Positions 11,994-23,940 of a DNA stretch of 64,000 bases are shown piece after piece. The notes beneath the pieces were generated by a model that saw only the letters and a list, made by a program, of their open reading frames with translations, made no database searches and was not told the origin of the DNA. Each line of letters begins with the position of its first letter. Within the stretch, counting starts at the first letter, position 1. Origin of the DNA: Hygrocybe punicea (Eukaryota > Basidiomycota > Agaricomycetes > Agaricales > Hygrophoraceae); the NCBI GenBank assembly GCA_963556145.1, contig OY744472.1, positions 5,208,001 through 5,272,000 of the forward strand, written 5' to 3'. A program made the translations under genes and the position numbers.

Positions 11994-12704
11994 ATGGACC
12001 CTGTCCACGATCAATGTCATTCCTACGAACGAGATCAGAAATACTCAGCAAAAGTCCTTCAAGATGCTCAAGATAAAGCATTGAAATCTCGAGGCTACAA
12101 TTCACAGGACACTCGTCACAAACTCCGTGTAGAGTTCATACGGTTAAATAATGGTTTGGTGCCATATCCCTGGCATAGTGATGCCGAAGTTCGGTTTGGA
12201 ACCGATCCGAACCCGGTTTGAACCGCGAACCGAACCGCTGGTTCAGTTTGCGGTTCTGGCACTGACATGCGGTTCAAACCGCATTCAAACGTGGTTCAAA
12301 CCGCGAACCGTAATGTATAGTTACCTACGTAGATACTCATTTAGATACTTAATTTTTCACATTTTTTTCTATGCAGTTGCGTGAACTTAAGTCATGTGAC
12401 CTTAAACATACTCGCGCGAAACACTAACTTGAACGTTACTCAACAACCACGGTAAGTAACGGCCTCATACTATATTTTACTGACATTTTATTATATAGAA
12501 CAGCCCCCCGTGGCCCACCTTGACCACATAAAGAAGGCGCCCGCGGTCAACTCCACCCAACAACCTCCCTCGCGTTCCAACGCGAGTCGGAGTGAATCGA
12601 TGGCAGCAGCGGCAGCAGCAGCAACGGCAGTGGCAACACCACATACCACCACCCCGACAACGACAACGACAACGACGATGACGACGACGGCCAAATGACC
12701 GCAA

Positions 12705-12740
<36 letters not shown>

Positions 12741-15700
12741 CAACAGCCACAGCAGCAGCAGCAACAGCAACAGCCACAGCAGCAGCAGCAGCGCAGCGGC
12801 AACGGCAACAGCAGCAGCAGCAATGGCAACGGCCACAGCAGCAGCAGCAGTGGCCACAGCAGCAGCAGCAGCGGCAACGGCAACAGCAGCAGCAGCAATG
12901 GCAACAGCAGCAGCGGCAGCGGCAACGGCAACAGCAGCAGCAGCAGCGGCGGCAGCGGCAACAGCAGCAGCAGCAGCAGCAGCAGAGCAACACCGGCGGC
13001 AGCAGCCAGGTACGTCCCCCAAATCCAGTCCCAACGACATCGGCTAACGAGGGGAATGGACGAGGCGACGACGAAGACCCACCTCACGAACACGCCCTAG
13101 CCGCGTCAATTGACGTGCGGACGCCCATAGGAAGTCCCCAGCCCCATCCAACCTCGCGAAAACAGACGGAGCGCGTCAATTGACGTGCCCCGTTCTTCGC
13201 GAGGTCGTCAGCACGCGCGGACGCCCATGGAAAGTCCCCGGCCCCATCCAACCTCGCGAAAACAGACGGAGCGTGTCAATTGACGCGTCCCCGTTCTTCG
13301 CGAGGTAGGTAGCACACGCGGACGCCCATGGGAAGTGCCTGGCCCCAACCCAACCTCGCAAAAACAGACGGAGCCCCCCCCATCTACCTCGTGAGGGTGA
13401 CAGCCGCGTCAATTGACGCGCGTCTGGCCCGCGCGAGGTATTTGGAGGTGGGTTCGCGGTTCGAACCGCGTTTGAACGCAGACCGAACGCCGTGAAACCG
13501 TTCGACACGGTTCCGGTTCGGGTTTGGCATTTCGCTGAACCGAACCATCGGTTCTGGTTCCGGTTTTTCAAAAATAGCGAAAAACCGGACCGAACCGAAC
13601 TTCGGCAACACTACCCTGGCAAGTAAATGTCTCAGAAGCAATCTTGCTCAGATTGGACTGTACTGTAATAGCTGCAACTGGAGCCAGCAAGACCATGCCT
13701 TTTGTCATGCCTTTATTTGTAGAGAGCGAGAGAATTCAAATAATTATATCCCCTCTGAATGCATTGGAAGAAGACCAGGTACACCCTCATTTCCAACATG
13801 GTTTTCATATTGAATGAAATGTCTAGGCCAAACGATTTCGAGAAATGGGTCTTACAGGAGTGGCTGTCAATGGTGACACATACAATAATACCCTGCACAA
13901 GGTTTTTATCCCTCAAGCCTTGTACATCCAGAAGTAATCTCATCGTATCAAAGGAACTGGAAAACTTGGACCATAATGTCATAATAACATCACCAGAGAT
14001 GTGTCTCAAACACGAAGGCTTCCGTGCACTTCTAAGCTCACCCAAGTTCACTAACAAAATCGGGGCTTTCATTATTGACGAGGCACACTGCATCTCTCAA
14101 TGGGGGGACAAATTTCGGCATGAATACGCCCAACTGGGGACCTTGCGTGCCTTCGTACCTCTGCACATCCCATTTCTCGTCACCTCAGCTACACTTCCGG
14201 CACCTGTTCTCACAGAAGTACGATTAGCTATACATATAGATGCGGCAAATTCATACCACGTGAATCTTGGCATGGACAGACCCAACATTTCATGGTTTGT
14301 TCGACAAATGAAAGGTGGAAAATTTGACCTCGAGGCATTGTCATTCCTCATACCAGTTTCTGACGAACCCATCGAGTTGACACAGACAATGGTGTTCTTT
14401 GACAACATCAGCGTTGCTATGGATGCGACGAAGTGGATTTGTACCCACCTACCCCCCGAGCTTCGTGGCCAGATTGCTTGCTACAACTCACGGCGCACCA
14501 CTCGGGCAAAGCGTAGAGTCCTCAAGGATTTCCGTAAGAGCAGAATCAAGATCTTGTTAATGACAGAAGCTGCTGGAATGGTATATCTCGAAAGCACTTG
14601 ACAGTGAATAAGCACTCAGGTACTTACAGGGCTGCGACATTCCACATGTTGAACAAGTCGTACAATTCATGGTCCCAGCATCTCTGTCGATCTGGATGCA
14701 ACGAGCTGGGCGAGCCGGAAGGGATCCCACTATCTTCGCACGTGCCTATCTGCTCGTTCAGCCAACTGTTTTCCAAGAGACAGGTGTCAACGATGAGGAT
14801 GTTAATGAGAATGACCCACCAAAATACAAGAAGGACGTTGAGGCAGGACTGCGCGCGTGGATTGAGACCGAGTCTTGCAGAAGGGAAGTTGTTGATGAGT
14901 ATTTCGACAACCCACCGCGAAAACGTACGTATCGGGAACAATCCAGAACATGTGAACTGATGCCATTGTTAGCTCCCACCGGTACCTGTTGCGATAACTG
15001 CCTCTTCAAAGCCTCTATGCACGCCATGCCGGCTGCTCAGACCATGTGCCCAGCAACTGCGAGTAGTGACACCGAGGACACACCCAGCCAGGATCCTGAT
15101 GCAAATGGCAAGCGAAAGTTGTCCAACGTAGCGCCAGGTGCCAATCGTCGAGACGAGCATCTGCAGGCAGCACGAGGACTGTTGGATAAGTGGCGATTTG
15201 CAACATGGTTTGGTCAGTATAAAAAGCGGCCATGGGGAGTGCAGGGCCTCTTACCAGACACAGTCCTCACCTCGCTGGCATCCAAGGCCCGCTTGAACAA
15301 TGTGGACGATTTGGTGAGGGCTGGATGGAGTCCAACGATGGCGGAGAAGCATGGTGCGGAACTGCTGACAATTTTGGGCGTGTTCGATACCAGATTTCAA
15401 CTCGAGCGGGAAGCGGCCAAGAGGGAGCGTGCAGAGCAGAAGAAGCGTGAAACTGCAGCTCGCCGAGAAGAAAAGCGTGAAGCTGAGAGGGCAGAACGAG
15501 CTCAATTGCGAGAGGAACATGCAAGAGAACCGAAGAAACCTCGATTGTCCCGTGCCAAGCAACCTGAAGCGTTTGGCGTCTCTTCAGCACACAATACTCC
15601 ATTTGCAACAGCACTTACGGTCCAATCGAATGGTCAAGAGAATTTGCCGCCAAACTGGACAGCTCCACAGCCCACTCGTTGGGTTGCCCAACCACCCCAT

Positions 15701-15928
15701 TCAGTTGCACCATCGCTGCACAGTCGCTTCCGTGCCGCCACTTCTAGGCCGTGCGATCATCTCACCATGGCACCGCACTTGCCTGAACACATCCCGCATC
15801 CATATACATCTTTTGCGCCTGCAGCGCCGCCACCTGGGACAGTCATTTTGGACGTCTATGGATGGCGATATGTTTTAGATCCATATGGCCACGCGATGCC
15901 ACTGGACTTGTCGTCCCATCAATCTTAG
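11994..15928 (+). pseudogene. RecQ-like DNA helicase of the inverted-repeat element (interrupted)
   Basis: Superfamily 2 helicase motifs of the RecQ type appear in order: motif 0/Q region (PYPWQVNVSEA), Walker A (read as TGASKT), ISPLNALEEDQ, ITSPEM, DEAHCISQWG, TSATLP, LLMTEAAGMGCDIP across an intron, and WMQRAGRAGR. A Cys cluster (CCDNC) follows, then a region with RPWGVQGLLPD and a long Arg/Glu/Lys coiled coil, and a Pro-rich tail. Introns are 13779-13826, 13912-13953 and 14581-14629. A hAT-like element (12176-13613) splits the first exon; removing it with one duplication copy restores the frame exactly. Walker A has Ser where Gly is expected, so ATP binding may already be weak. RecQ proteins unwind DNA 3' to 5'; here the helicase is probably part of the element's own machinery. 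Confidence 0.82.
12176..13613. mobile_element. hAT-like non-autonomous element 2 (1438 bp)
   Basis: Ends TAGTGATGCCGAAGTTCGG and the complement of TAGTGTTGCCGAAGTTCGG are flanked by the perfect 8-bp duplication CCCTGGCA (12168-12175 and 13614-13621). It lies inside the RecQ-like exon. The interior has a (CAG/CAA)n tract (about 12700-12990) and a tandem array with units up to 100 bp (13100-13420). The array repeats CCTCGCGAA and the palindrome GTCAATTGAC (13105, 13175, 13275, 13408). Long ORFs here are repeat translations, not genes. Confidence 0.93.
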
Positions 15929-15973
15929 GTGCACTCTTTCACTATTCCCTATTCATTAATGCTGACTCTACAG

Positions 15974-18641
15974 TTATTGTTCATTTTCTAGCCAATCCTC
16001 TTCAGTAGATCGCTCATATGAGCGATTTGCAAACCACTTGTCCATCGTATGAAGCCGCTCAAGGTTGATCATTCCTGTAGTTACGAAATCTGTAGTTTTG
16101 TCCCTAGGATTCTTGAACTTGCGACCAGTCTTGTGCACGTGTAACTCTGATGAAATATAGTGTTCTGCAAGCTTTGCGACGTCCTGTTCTTTGTCTGGAC
16201 TGCCATGCTTCGCACCGCAGACCGTTGCACCAAATTGGTGTTCCATATGTCTTTGGACTTTACGCAGGGTGGGTATTGCTGGCGAAATCTTCTGCATATA
16301 CTCCCATGTAGCGCCGGGCCCAAAGGAACGATATGTAACCTGCACTGCAATGTAAGACATCGACACATCGTGGTCGCAGCAAACGTACCTTGATATCTTT
16401 GATGTTCTGCTCCTGTCCTTTGTCAATCGGCAAATGTCCGTCACGCTTACCTGACCGATTAATCAACCAACAATAGTTGCGAATATAATCTCTGTTGATC
16501 TGATAAGTTTGGCAGTGACTCGAAAATGATTTTTTCTCACTTGATTTCCTCCGTCCACTCACGTTTCAGGCCTTGAAGCAGCTCGAGTATTTCAATGGTG
16601 TACTTGGGATTTCCTCCAGCCGCAAAACAAAAGAGTAGAGTGGGGAGGAGATCCTCCATCCGACCGACATCTCCGAGATGGATGGCATCTGTCAACTCGA
16701 GGTATGGCAGCACATCCATATTCCACATGATGCATTGCTTGTTAACTTGATCTTGCTGTTCAGCAGGAAGCTGTTCCATGCAAGACAATGCCTCACACGA
16801 CGCATGTTCACGTATGAGTGTACTTGCTAGCTCGTGGAGTTTTCTGGGAGTCTCCACCTTCAGCTCGGAAAGGGACTGAACATTGCCGACCACAAGCCAG
16901 CTGGCACGAAAGTGTGCCTCGCTGATATGCCGAATTGCTTCGTCAAGATGGTGCCAGAAGGGCCCTTTGGTTGCCGTTGACACCAGTCCCGTTCGTTTCA
17001 ATATATCAAAAGCATGTCGTAGACCACCAACCCCAGCGGATGTACCAAGGTATTGCTTGTGTAACGAGTTGGCAAATGCCATCACCAGGTGGAACCACCT
17101 GAACACGGGGATCATGTAGTCCATCCGGTCGTATGAGTTGAAATCCTCATGCCTGTATTTCCATAAACCCCGCAGCCTCTCAATTGTCATTTGGTCCCCA
17201 ATCCAAGCAATGATACATTCAAGAGCCATCTGAACCTTCTCCTCTTCTGTGTGCAGGCTCAACTGGGTGAACCACTCAATTAAGGCCTTGTCATTGCCCT
17301 CGTAGCTTGCTTCTTCGATTGGTGCAGTGCCAAGCATGAATTGCTGGGTACTGTATCGCGGCCCGCAAGGGAGTTGGCTGACAGGACAAGGAGGGTCAAA
17401 CTCGGGGTCATCCCTGTAGGAGTAATCTGCGAATTCAGGGCTGTCAAGGAGGATACGTAGGACTTTATGAACATGCTGTGATTCAATACGTTCATCAGCT
17501 TCTCCACCGAACACAACATCGTTGAAAGCAAAGGGTTCTTTGCAATTTCTCGCGCGATGTCGCAAAAATGTCCGGTTGGTATCAGGGGGTAGGACTGCAT
17601 CAAGTGGCAGGATCCAGACTGTTGCCGCACATCCACTTACAAAATGACTTTGGTTATGTAGCCGCTGGGAGAAAACACAGAGAGGGACATTGATATTGTC
17701 GTGTGAGATGTGCCAAGGAGAGCGGTGGATTGCAAGCTTAACAGCCTCCATTGCACGATCCGACAGAGTGCCAAATGCATTTGCTGTCCACTTATGGCTC
17801 ATTGTTACAGCAAGTCCATGTACTGCGTCAAAGGCTCTTGCAGATAGACCACAGGATTTTAAGTAGATCGACCATAATTTGGCCACTTGGCCTCGGCGGT
17901 GTGAACGTGTATAATGACATTGAGATATTATATTGAGAATGATCTACAACATTGATGAGAGTTTGTACATAGATGGAACAGAAACCAGCAAACTTTGTCG
18001 GGATTCTTGTGAGAGTTCCGGACATCTTGACTTTGGCTGTAGGCAGCACAGCGAAGAATACCCCACAGCACCGGAGCTCGGCTTTGAACCTCTAAAACCA
18101 ACTTCTCGAAGTCTAGGCTAGTCAGGGCTTCCTCCGACAGGTCTTTGGGTGGTGAGAGAAATGACACAGCTGATACCCTCATTTCCTTATCAATAACCTC
18201 CAGCACTCGTCGGGCAGAAAACTCCTCCAGGCTCCGATGTGCTCCTGCAGGTCTCTTCCCAGTCCCTTTAGCCGATCGTCTTGGAGGGTTGTACCATCTC
18301 TCGAGAATCCCTGGCAGTTCATCACTAACCATGAGAGCAGTCCTTTCGTACTGAACTTTTGGATCAGAGTGACAACCTGCATCACCCCAGCTGAGGGCAT
18401 CGAGAAAAATAGGTAAATTAAGGCCCTGGGAGTTCATGAATATCAGCGTTTTCTTCACTTTGTCAGTGAGGTTTGACCCCGAAAGGCGGCTCTTTAGATG
18501 GCGAGTATTTTCTAGTGCAATTGGGTCCCGAGGCTCTTCCTCTTCATCAGAAAGGTCAGGTTGGCCATCGTTGGCTTCATCACTTTCAAAAGGATCCTCG
18601 GGTTCGTCTCCATTGTCTGAATCAGAGTAGGGATCGTACAT
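15974..18641 (-). pseudogene. DUF6589-like protein, candidate transposase of the inverted-repeat element
   Basis: The minus-strand gene starts at 18641 with an acidic Ser/Asp/Glu N-terminus (MYDPYSDSDNGDEPEDP). The core contains AVTMSHKWTANA, SHDNINVPLCVFSQRLHNQ, IIAWIGDQMTIERLRGL, FRWFHLVMAF and LELLQGLKREW. After introns ending near 16500 and 16330 come NYCWLINRSGK and GPGATWEYMQKISP. These blocks are what I know as the DUF6589 type. The DN and GDQ acidic residues resemble the first two catalytic Asp of DDE/RNase H-fold transposases; this is inference. Two frame changes (near 17992 and 17906) separate the N-terminal part from the core, so this copy is probably inactive unless they are sequencing errors. 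Its 3' end meets that of the RecQ-like gene 45 bp away. Confidence 0.75.
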
Positions 18642-18802
18642 TGCAATATTGTGACATACGTGACAATGTGATACAAGCGCATTGTTTAGTCACGAATTGC
18701 ACCAGATGTTAGGGAGGTCATCTGACAGATGAACTTTACACGATTTTTGCCTCCGCTTGGATGTCCGTCCGGCAACCTCCCTTACATCTGGAACCGAGAT
18801 TA

Positions 18803-18963
18803 GATGTCCGGCACTACGAAGCGATGTCAGTTTATGTGTTGCTCTTCGGAGACTGAAATCTCAAATGCACAGACGTCCTTATTGGGTTGAAGGGGTTCCA
18901 TCTCCGACATATGTCTAGGTTTATAGGCGTTTATGTTATATGCTGTGGATTCGCTTCCAATGA
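18803..18963 (-). repeat. right terminal inverted repeat of the RecQ/DUF6589 element
   Basis: This is the inverted partner of 11485-11645. It lacks the palindrome found at the left. Just inside it, CCGGACGGACATCC and GCCTCCGCTT echo inner motifs of the left end. Confidence 0.9.
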
Positions 18964-19214
18964 TTATATCCATAGCATAAATCATAAATCATATCGTAAA
19001 GATGACCCTTTCTAAGTCTCAAAAAAAGTGTGATTTTATGTACATTATGAGTACAATTCGGAGAAAAGCAGAAGTGTGGCCGCAACAATTATGCCAAACT
19101 ACCTAGAATATCCCAGTCAGTTGAAGTATACCGTATAAAATTGTCTGAAACCAAAACCAAAACCCCCGCTCACCGATCCAGACAAGCAGCAGCAATATGC
19201 CCGGCCTCGGTATG

Positions 19215-21056
19215 CTAATTCAAGACGAAAGTGACATCCGGTTCCCCCATTACAGTTGTGAAGACATCATCGGGTTCACGCCGCTGCCCAAGTCCCATCG
19301 TGGGTAGCGATGTGACGTCTAACTTGCAATTGGTTCGCCTGGCGTGGATTATGATGCGGCACGAGAGTATGGTATGCATGACTCGTTGGAATCTGTGCAA
19401 GGGGAATGAATGAGGAAGGGGGTTTTTGTTATTGTTGTTTATTACATCAAAGTAAACTTGGAAGGCATACGTGGTGATGAGACCCTGCAGTTCATTCTGA
19501 ATAGCAAAAGTGTCAGTTTTCCTCGCCATTCGCCTGCAGGAGGACCAACGACGAACCGGACCCAAACTCAGAACGAAGATATTAGAAAGAGATATGACTG
19601 TGCACCCCCCCACAAAGGGTTGGTGAAAGGAGATTCAGTGAAATCTGACCCATTTGACTCACAGAATAAGCAGACATAAAACATTATTCCGTCTCTGTAC
19701 AGGATGCCAATTAACGGATTTGTGGTGCCTCTGAAATCCCTGTATACCCGGAATGTTGTCATACCTACGATGACTTAAAGATAGAATTTCTCTTAATAAG
19801 GGGGAGAAAAGGGCAACTAGAGCATACCGGTCTCAAACAGAATCAGCATCAGGAAATTGACAAATATGACTGGAGAGCCGCCAGCGAGATAGCAACCAGC
19901 GGACGATGGAGACGGAGGGGGGAGCACTTTCCAGATTATGATGAATCATCGGTTCAAGGCGTGTCTTCGAACATGAATGTTTACAACATAACTCACATAT
20001 TATTGTGGGCAGAAATTTTCCCACAATAACTAGAGACGCGATAAAGAACGACTGCACAAGAAGTTGTCATTCATTATGCATTTGGGGGGAAGATGGCCCG
20101 AGGTATTGCCTACCGTGAATAGAGACAACAACCCATATATGACCGTCCTGCTTCTTGCCCATAACGCAAAGGTACGTATCACCAACATCACTAATAGGAG
20201 GAAAGAAACGTGTACTTGAGAGGCGGAGGCGGAGGCGGAGAGGCTTAAGTGGAAGAGGATGGCTTACACTCTGCAACGCCGATGCCAAACAGAGTTAACC
20301 CTGCGTGCACGGAGTATTCAATGAGCGGGGGGGGCATCGGTCGTCTCTCGTGATTTACGAACAACTTAACACATTATTAGTGGGTAAACAGCGCTAGGAC
20401 CCAGATCGAGAATTATAAACACGGATCGCACAAGGGACCCGAAAGTAGTTACTCACATCGATCGGAATGTGGGGGGTGACGGAAACTGATCAAGGGTGTC
20501 AGTGGAAATTCTTTTGGCTTTCAATAAAAACAGATTGTTTGGTGTCAATGTCATAATTGAAACTCACGATACACAGACATGGCAACGTCAGCAAATGCAG
20601 GGTACCGGGAAAGAAGATACAGGATTTTCATGACGCTGAGCTTCGAGCTCCAGATCAAATCCACCTATCCACAGCGAATTTCAAATTTTCAAAAAAAAAT
20701 TGTGTCGTCGGTGCAGATTGATTCGGAAGTCCCGCACCTCGTCGGACAGTGTAAGGCAGTAATCGTAAATCTGCCAAGTGGGATCAGCACTGAGATTGGT
20801 TATATGACACAAGGGTGAGGTTGGACTCTACCAATAGAGCCATGCTGGCAACTTGACGAACGCTCTTTTGTTAGACCCACAGATGCACGCCAAAATGCAT
20901 GCAAATGCAAATGCGTACCAACGACATACTGCAAGAAGAAGAAAAAAAAAAGAATGCATCAGTCGAAGTAAAAAGAACAGAACCATTGAATGGCCGGGAT
21001 TGTTTACTTACATCGACTGTCTGGAAACCCTCTATCTCTGTGCTGCCTTCGTTCAT
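19215..21056 (-). CDS. DUF6533-type multi-pass membrane protein A
   Basis: This minus-strand gene has many short exons. The likely start at 21056 reads MNEGSTEIEGFQTV. Diagnostic exons are IYDYCLTLSDE (about 20720-20770), VDLIWSSKLSVMKIL followed by SRYPAFADVAM (about 20575-20660), a piece ending in FRVYRDFRGTTNPLIG plus ILYRDGIMFYVCLF (about 19685-19760), and a last exon with HRFQRVMHTILSCRI ending at 19215. The pattern of hydrophobic segments and the YDY-LTL-DE motif fit the DUF6533 family, fungal proteins with about seven membrane helices and no known ligand. The exon after the start reads poorly hydrophobic in this copy, so it may be losing function. It is a tandem duplicate of the 21629-23543 gene. 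Confidence 0.65.
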
Positions 21057-21628
21057 AGTCAGTAAGCCTCGGCAATCGAAATCACCACATTGCGACCCAC
21101 AGCGTTATATGTATCGGGAGCAGAAATCAAACCTTAGCTGTTGGCATATCAATGCGTGCCCATTGAGTTGTTTTTCCCCTTGTATTTGGCAAACTCCATT
21201 ACGCCTCCTACATACTCGGGACTTGTGCTATCAATGATTCGAAGTTTCAGGATCTTGGCTGCAGCGGGTGGCTCGGTCTTAGCAGGTCAGGGTTAATACT
21301 ACCCTTTTTTGTCCAAGGCCGATCCGTTCATTTTGGTAAACCTTCTCTCCTTCCTCCAAGCAGCTGGACGACTAGTCTGCAGCCCAGACTATTGTATTTT
21401 TGGGCAGAACCTTTTGTAACATATCATAAGAACTTTTACATTATACAAGAGTTTCTCAACTCGTTTTTGTATCCTATTCTATACAACAAGCCTGAATTTC
21501 CCATACAAAAAACACGTTACGAGTTACACAATATTAATTCGGAGAAAGGCAGAAGTGTTGCCGCCACAAACTACCTGGAATTTCCAAGTCAGTTAAAGTG
21601 TGTTATAAAAACCAAAACCCCCCCACGC

Positions 21629-23543
21629 TCACCGTTCCAGACAAGCAGCAGAAATACGCCCGGCCCCGGTATGATGATGATGCGAGACGAAAGTGACATC
21701 CGGTTCCCCCATTACAGTTGTGAAGACATCATCATCGGGCTCACGCCGCTGCCCAAGTCCCATCGTGGGCAGTGATGTGGCGTCTAATTTGCAATCGGTT
21801 TGCCTGGCGTGGGTTATGATGCGGCACGAGAGTATGGTATGCATGACTCGTTGGAACCTGTGCAAGGGAAATGAATGAGGAAGGGTGTATTTGTTTAATT
21901 GTTGTTTAGTAAACGTTGAAAGGCGTACGTGGTGATGAGACCCTGCAGTTCATTCTGAAAGGCACAAGTGTCAGTTTTCCTCGCCATTCGCCTGCAGGTC
22001 GACCAACGACGAACCGGACCCAAACTCAGAACGAAGATATTAGAAAGAGATATGACTGTGCACCCCCCACCCCAAAGGGTTGTTGGTGAGAGGACATTCA
22101 GTTAAATCTGACCCATTTGACTCACAGAATAAGCAGACATAAAACATTATTCCGTCTCTGTACAGGATGCCGATTAACGGATTTGTGGTGCCTCTGAAAT
22201 CCCTGTATACCCGGAATGTTGTCATACCTACGATGACTTGCGAGATAGAATTTCTTCTTAATAAGGACGACTCATGGTGGGGGGGCGGGGGAGGGAGGGG
22301 GGGGAAGAAAACTAAACATACCGGTCTCAAACAGAATCAGCATCAGGAAATTCACAAATATGACCGGAGAGCCGCGAGCAAGATAGCAACCAGTGAACGA
22401 TGGAGACGGAGGGGGGAGCGCTTTCCAGATTATGAACGAATCATCGGTTCAAGACGTGCCTTCGAACATGATTGTTTACAAACATAACTCACCTACTATT
22501 GTGCGTAGAAATTTTCCCATAATAACTAGAGCCGCGATAACAAACGACTGCGCAAAGAGGTTGTTATTCATTATGCCTTTGGGGGGGGGGGGGGGGAGGA
22601 TGGCCCGATGTATTACGTACCGTAAATAGAGCCAGCAACCCATATATGACTGTCCTGCTTCTAGCCCATAACGCAAACGTACGCATTATCAAGATCGCTA
22701 AAGGGAAAAAAGAAAGAAAAAACATTGATAGTTGAGCGGAGGCTTTGAGAGGCTAAACGGAAGGGGATGGCTTACACTCTGCAACACTGATGCCAATCAC
22801 GGTTAACCCTGCGTGTACGGAGTATTCAGTGAGCGGGGGCGGGGAATCGGTCGTGATATACGAACAACTTAGCACATCGTTAGTAGGTAAACAGCTCTAG
22901 GACCCAGATCGAGAATTCAGAATAAATCACGGATCGCACAAGAAACCCAAAATTGTAATACTCACATCGATCGGGACGTGGGGGGTGACGCAAACTGATA
23001 ACGGGTGTCAGGGGGAAAAAATTAAAAAAATTCTTGGCTTTCAATAAAAAGAGATTGTTTGGTGTGTTATAATTGAAAACTCACGATACACAGACATGGC
23101 GACGTCAGCAAATGCAGGGTACCGGGAAAGAAAATACAGGATTTTCATGACGCTGAGCTTCGAGCTCCAGATCAAATCCACCTATTCCAAAAGCGAAATT
23201 CAACATTTCCCGGTTGTTCGTTGATGCAGCCCCGCACCTCGTCGGCCAGCGTAAGGCAGTAATCGTAAATCTGCCAAGTAGGATCAGCACTGACATTAGT
23301 CACAAGCCTTGGGTGTGGACTCTACCAATAGAGTCATGCTGGCCACTTGACGAAAGCTCTTTCGTTAGACCCATAGATGCACGCCAACATGCATGCAAGC
23401 GCACCAATGACATACTGCAAGAAGAAGAAAAAAAAACATACATCAGTCCGATTAAGTCGAAGTAAAAAAGAACAGAGTCATTTACTTACATTGACTGTCT
23501 GGAAACGCTCTATCTCTACGACAGGTGTACTGCGTTCGTTCAT
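21629..23543 (-). CDS. DUF6533-type multi-pass membrane protein B
   Basis: This paralogue of the 19215-21056 gene has the same exon order. It opens MNERSTPVVEIERFQTVN at 23543. The next exon reads YVIGALACMLACIY, then IYDYCLTLADE (23230-23262), and across an intron VDLIWSSKLSVMKIL with SRYPAFADVAMSVY. Later exons give GLTVIGISVAE (about 22785), RTFALWARSRTVIYGLLALF (about 22620), FVIAALVIMGKFLRT, FVNFLMLILFET, PLIGILYRDGIMFYVCLF and HRFQRVMHTILSCRI. These fit about seven membrane helices. The phase between exons 2 and 3 does not join cleanly by my reading, so either a splice site is misplaced or the copy has a small lesion. Substrate or ligand is unknown. Confidence 0.68.
22581..22596 (+). 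repeat. run of 16 G in an intron
   Basis: There are sixteen consecutive G on the plus strand, with a second G-rich stretch at about 22278-22308. Both fall in introns of the DUF6533 gene B and could form G-quadruplexes or be slippage-prone. Confidence 0.9.
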
Positions 23544-23940
23544 AGTCAGTAAGCCCTTGGCAAGTGAAGAAGCAGAGCAAATCACCGCGACCCACAGCGT
23601 TACATATATAGGCGTTTTTTATGCAGTGGTCAGGATCGATCAAACCTTACAGCTGTTGGCATAACAATGTGTGCCCATTGACTCGGAGTTGTGTTCCCCG
23701 GCCCCTGTAAGCTGATCCGCTCATTTATTGACCTTGTAAAGCAATCATAAGCTATTCGTATATGTATGTAGCGATGCTCTGGCATGAAAGCCGTCCACGC
23801 CAGCACGATTCAGCTGTTCGGTATCAGAGAAAAAAGTAGGGGAAGTCAATATCTCCGTGGTAGTCGTTAGTAGTACATTACCCTCCAACCAGTTCATAGA
23901 ATCAGACAATGTTCCCGAACAAGAATCATCCAAAGCATAA

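Larger units (their letters stand above)
11485..18963. mobile_element. 7.5-kb inverted-repeat element carrying RecQ-like and DUF6589-like genes
   Basis: The unit is bounded by inverted repeats of 161 bp (11485-11645 and 18803-18963) with only a few mismatches; the outermost bases are TCATTGGAAGCG. It contains two large genes that converge: a RecQ-type helicase (plus) and a DUF6589-like protein (minus) with DN and GDQ motifs reminiscent of DDE transposases. Weaker inverted similarity continues inside the repeats (AAGCGGAGGCAAAAA near 11804-11818 and its complement near 18748). Without the nested hAT-like element it would be about 6.0 kb. I could not find a target duplication: flanks are gtct on the left and ttat on the right. 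I do not know a named transposon superfamily with this gene pair. Confidence 0.72.

Noticed and set aside
12477..13183. ORFs rich in Gln, Ala or Leu on both strands
   Set aside because: They come from the CAG/CAA tract of hAT-like element 2 and have no conserved domain.
11480..18970. Target duplication of the RecQ/DUF6589 element
   Set aside because: Bases next to the two inverted repeats do not match at any length I tried; none is claimed.
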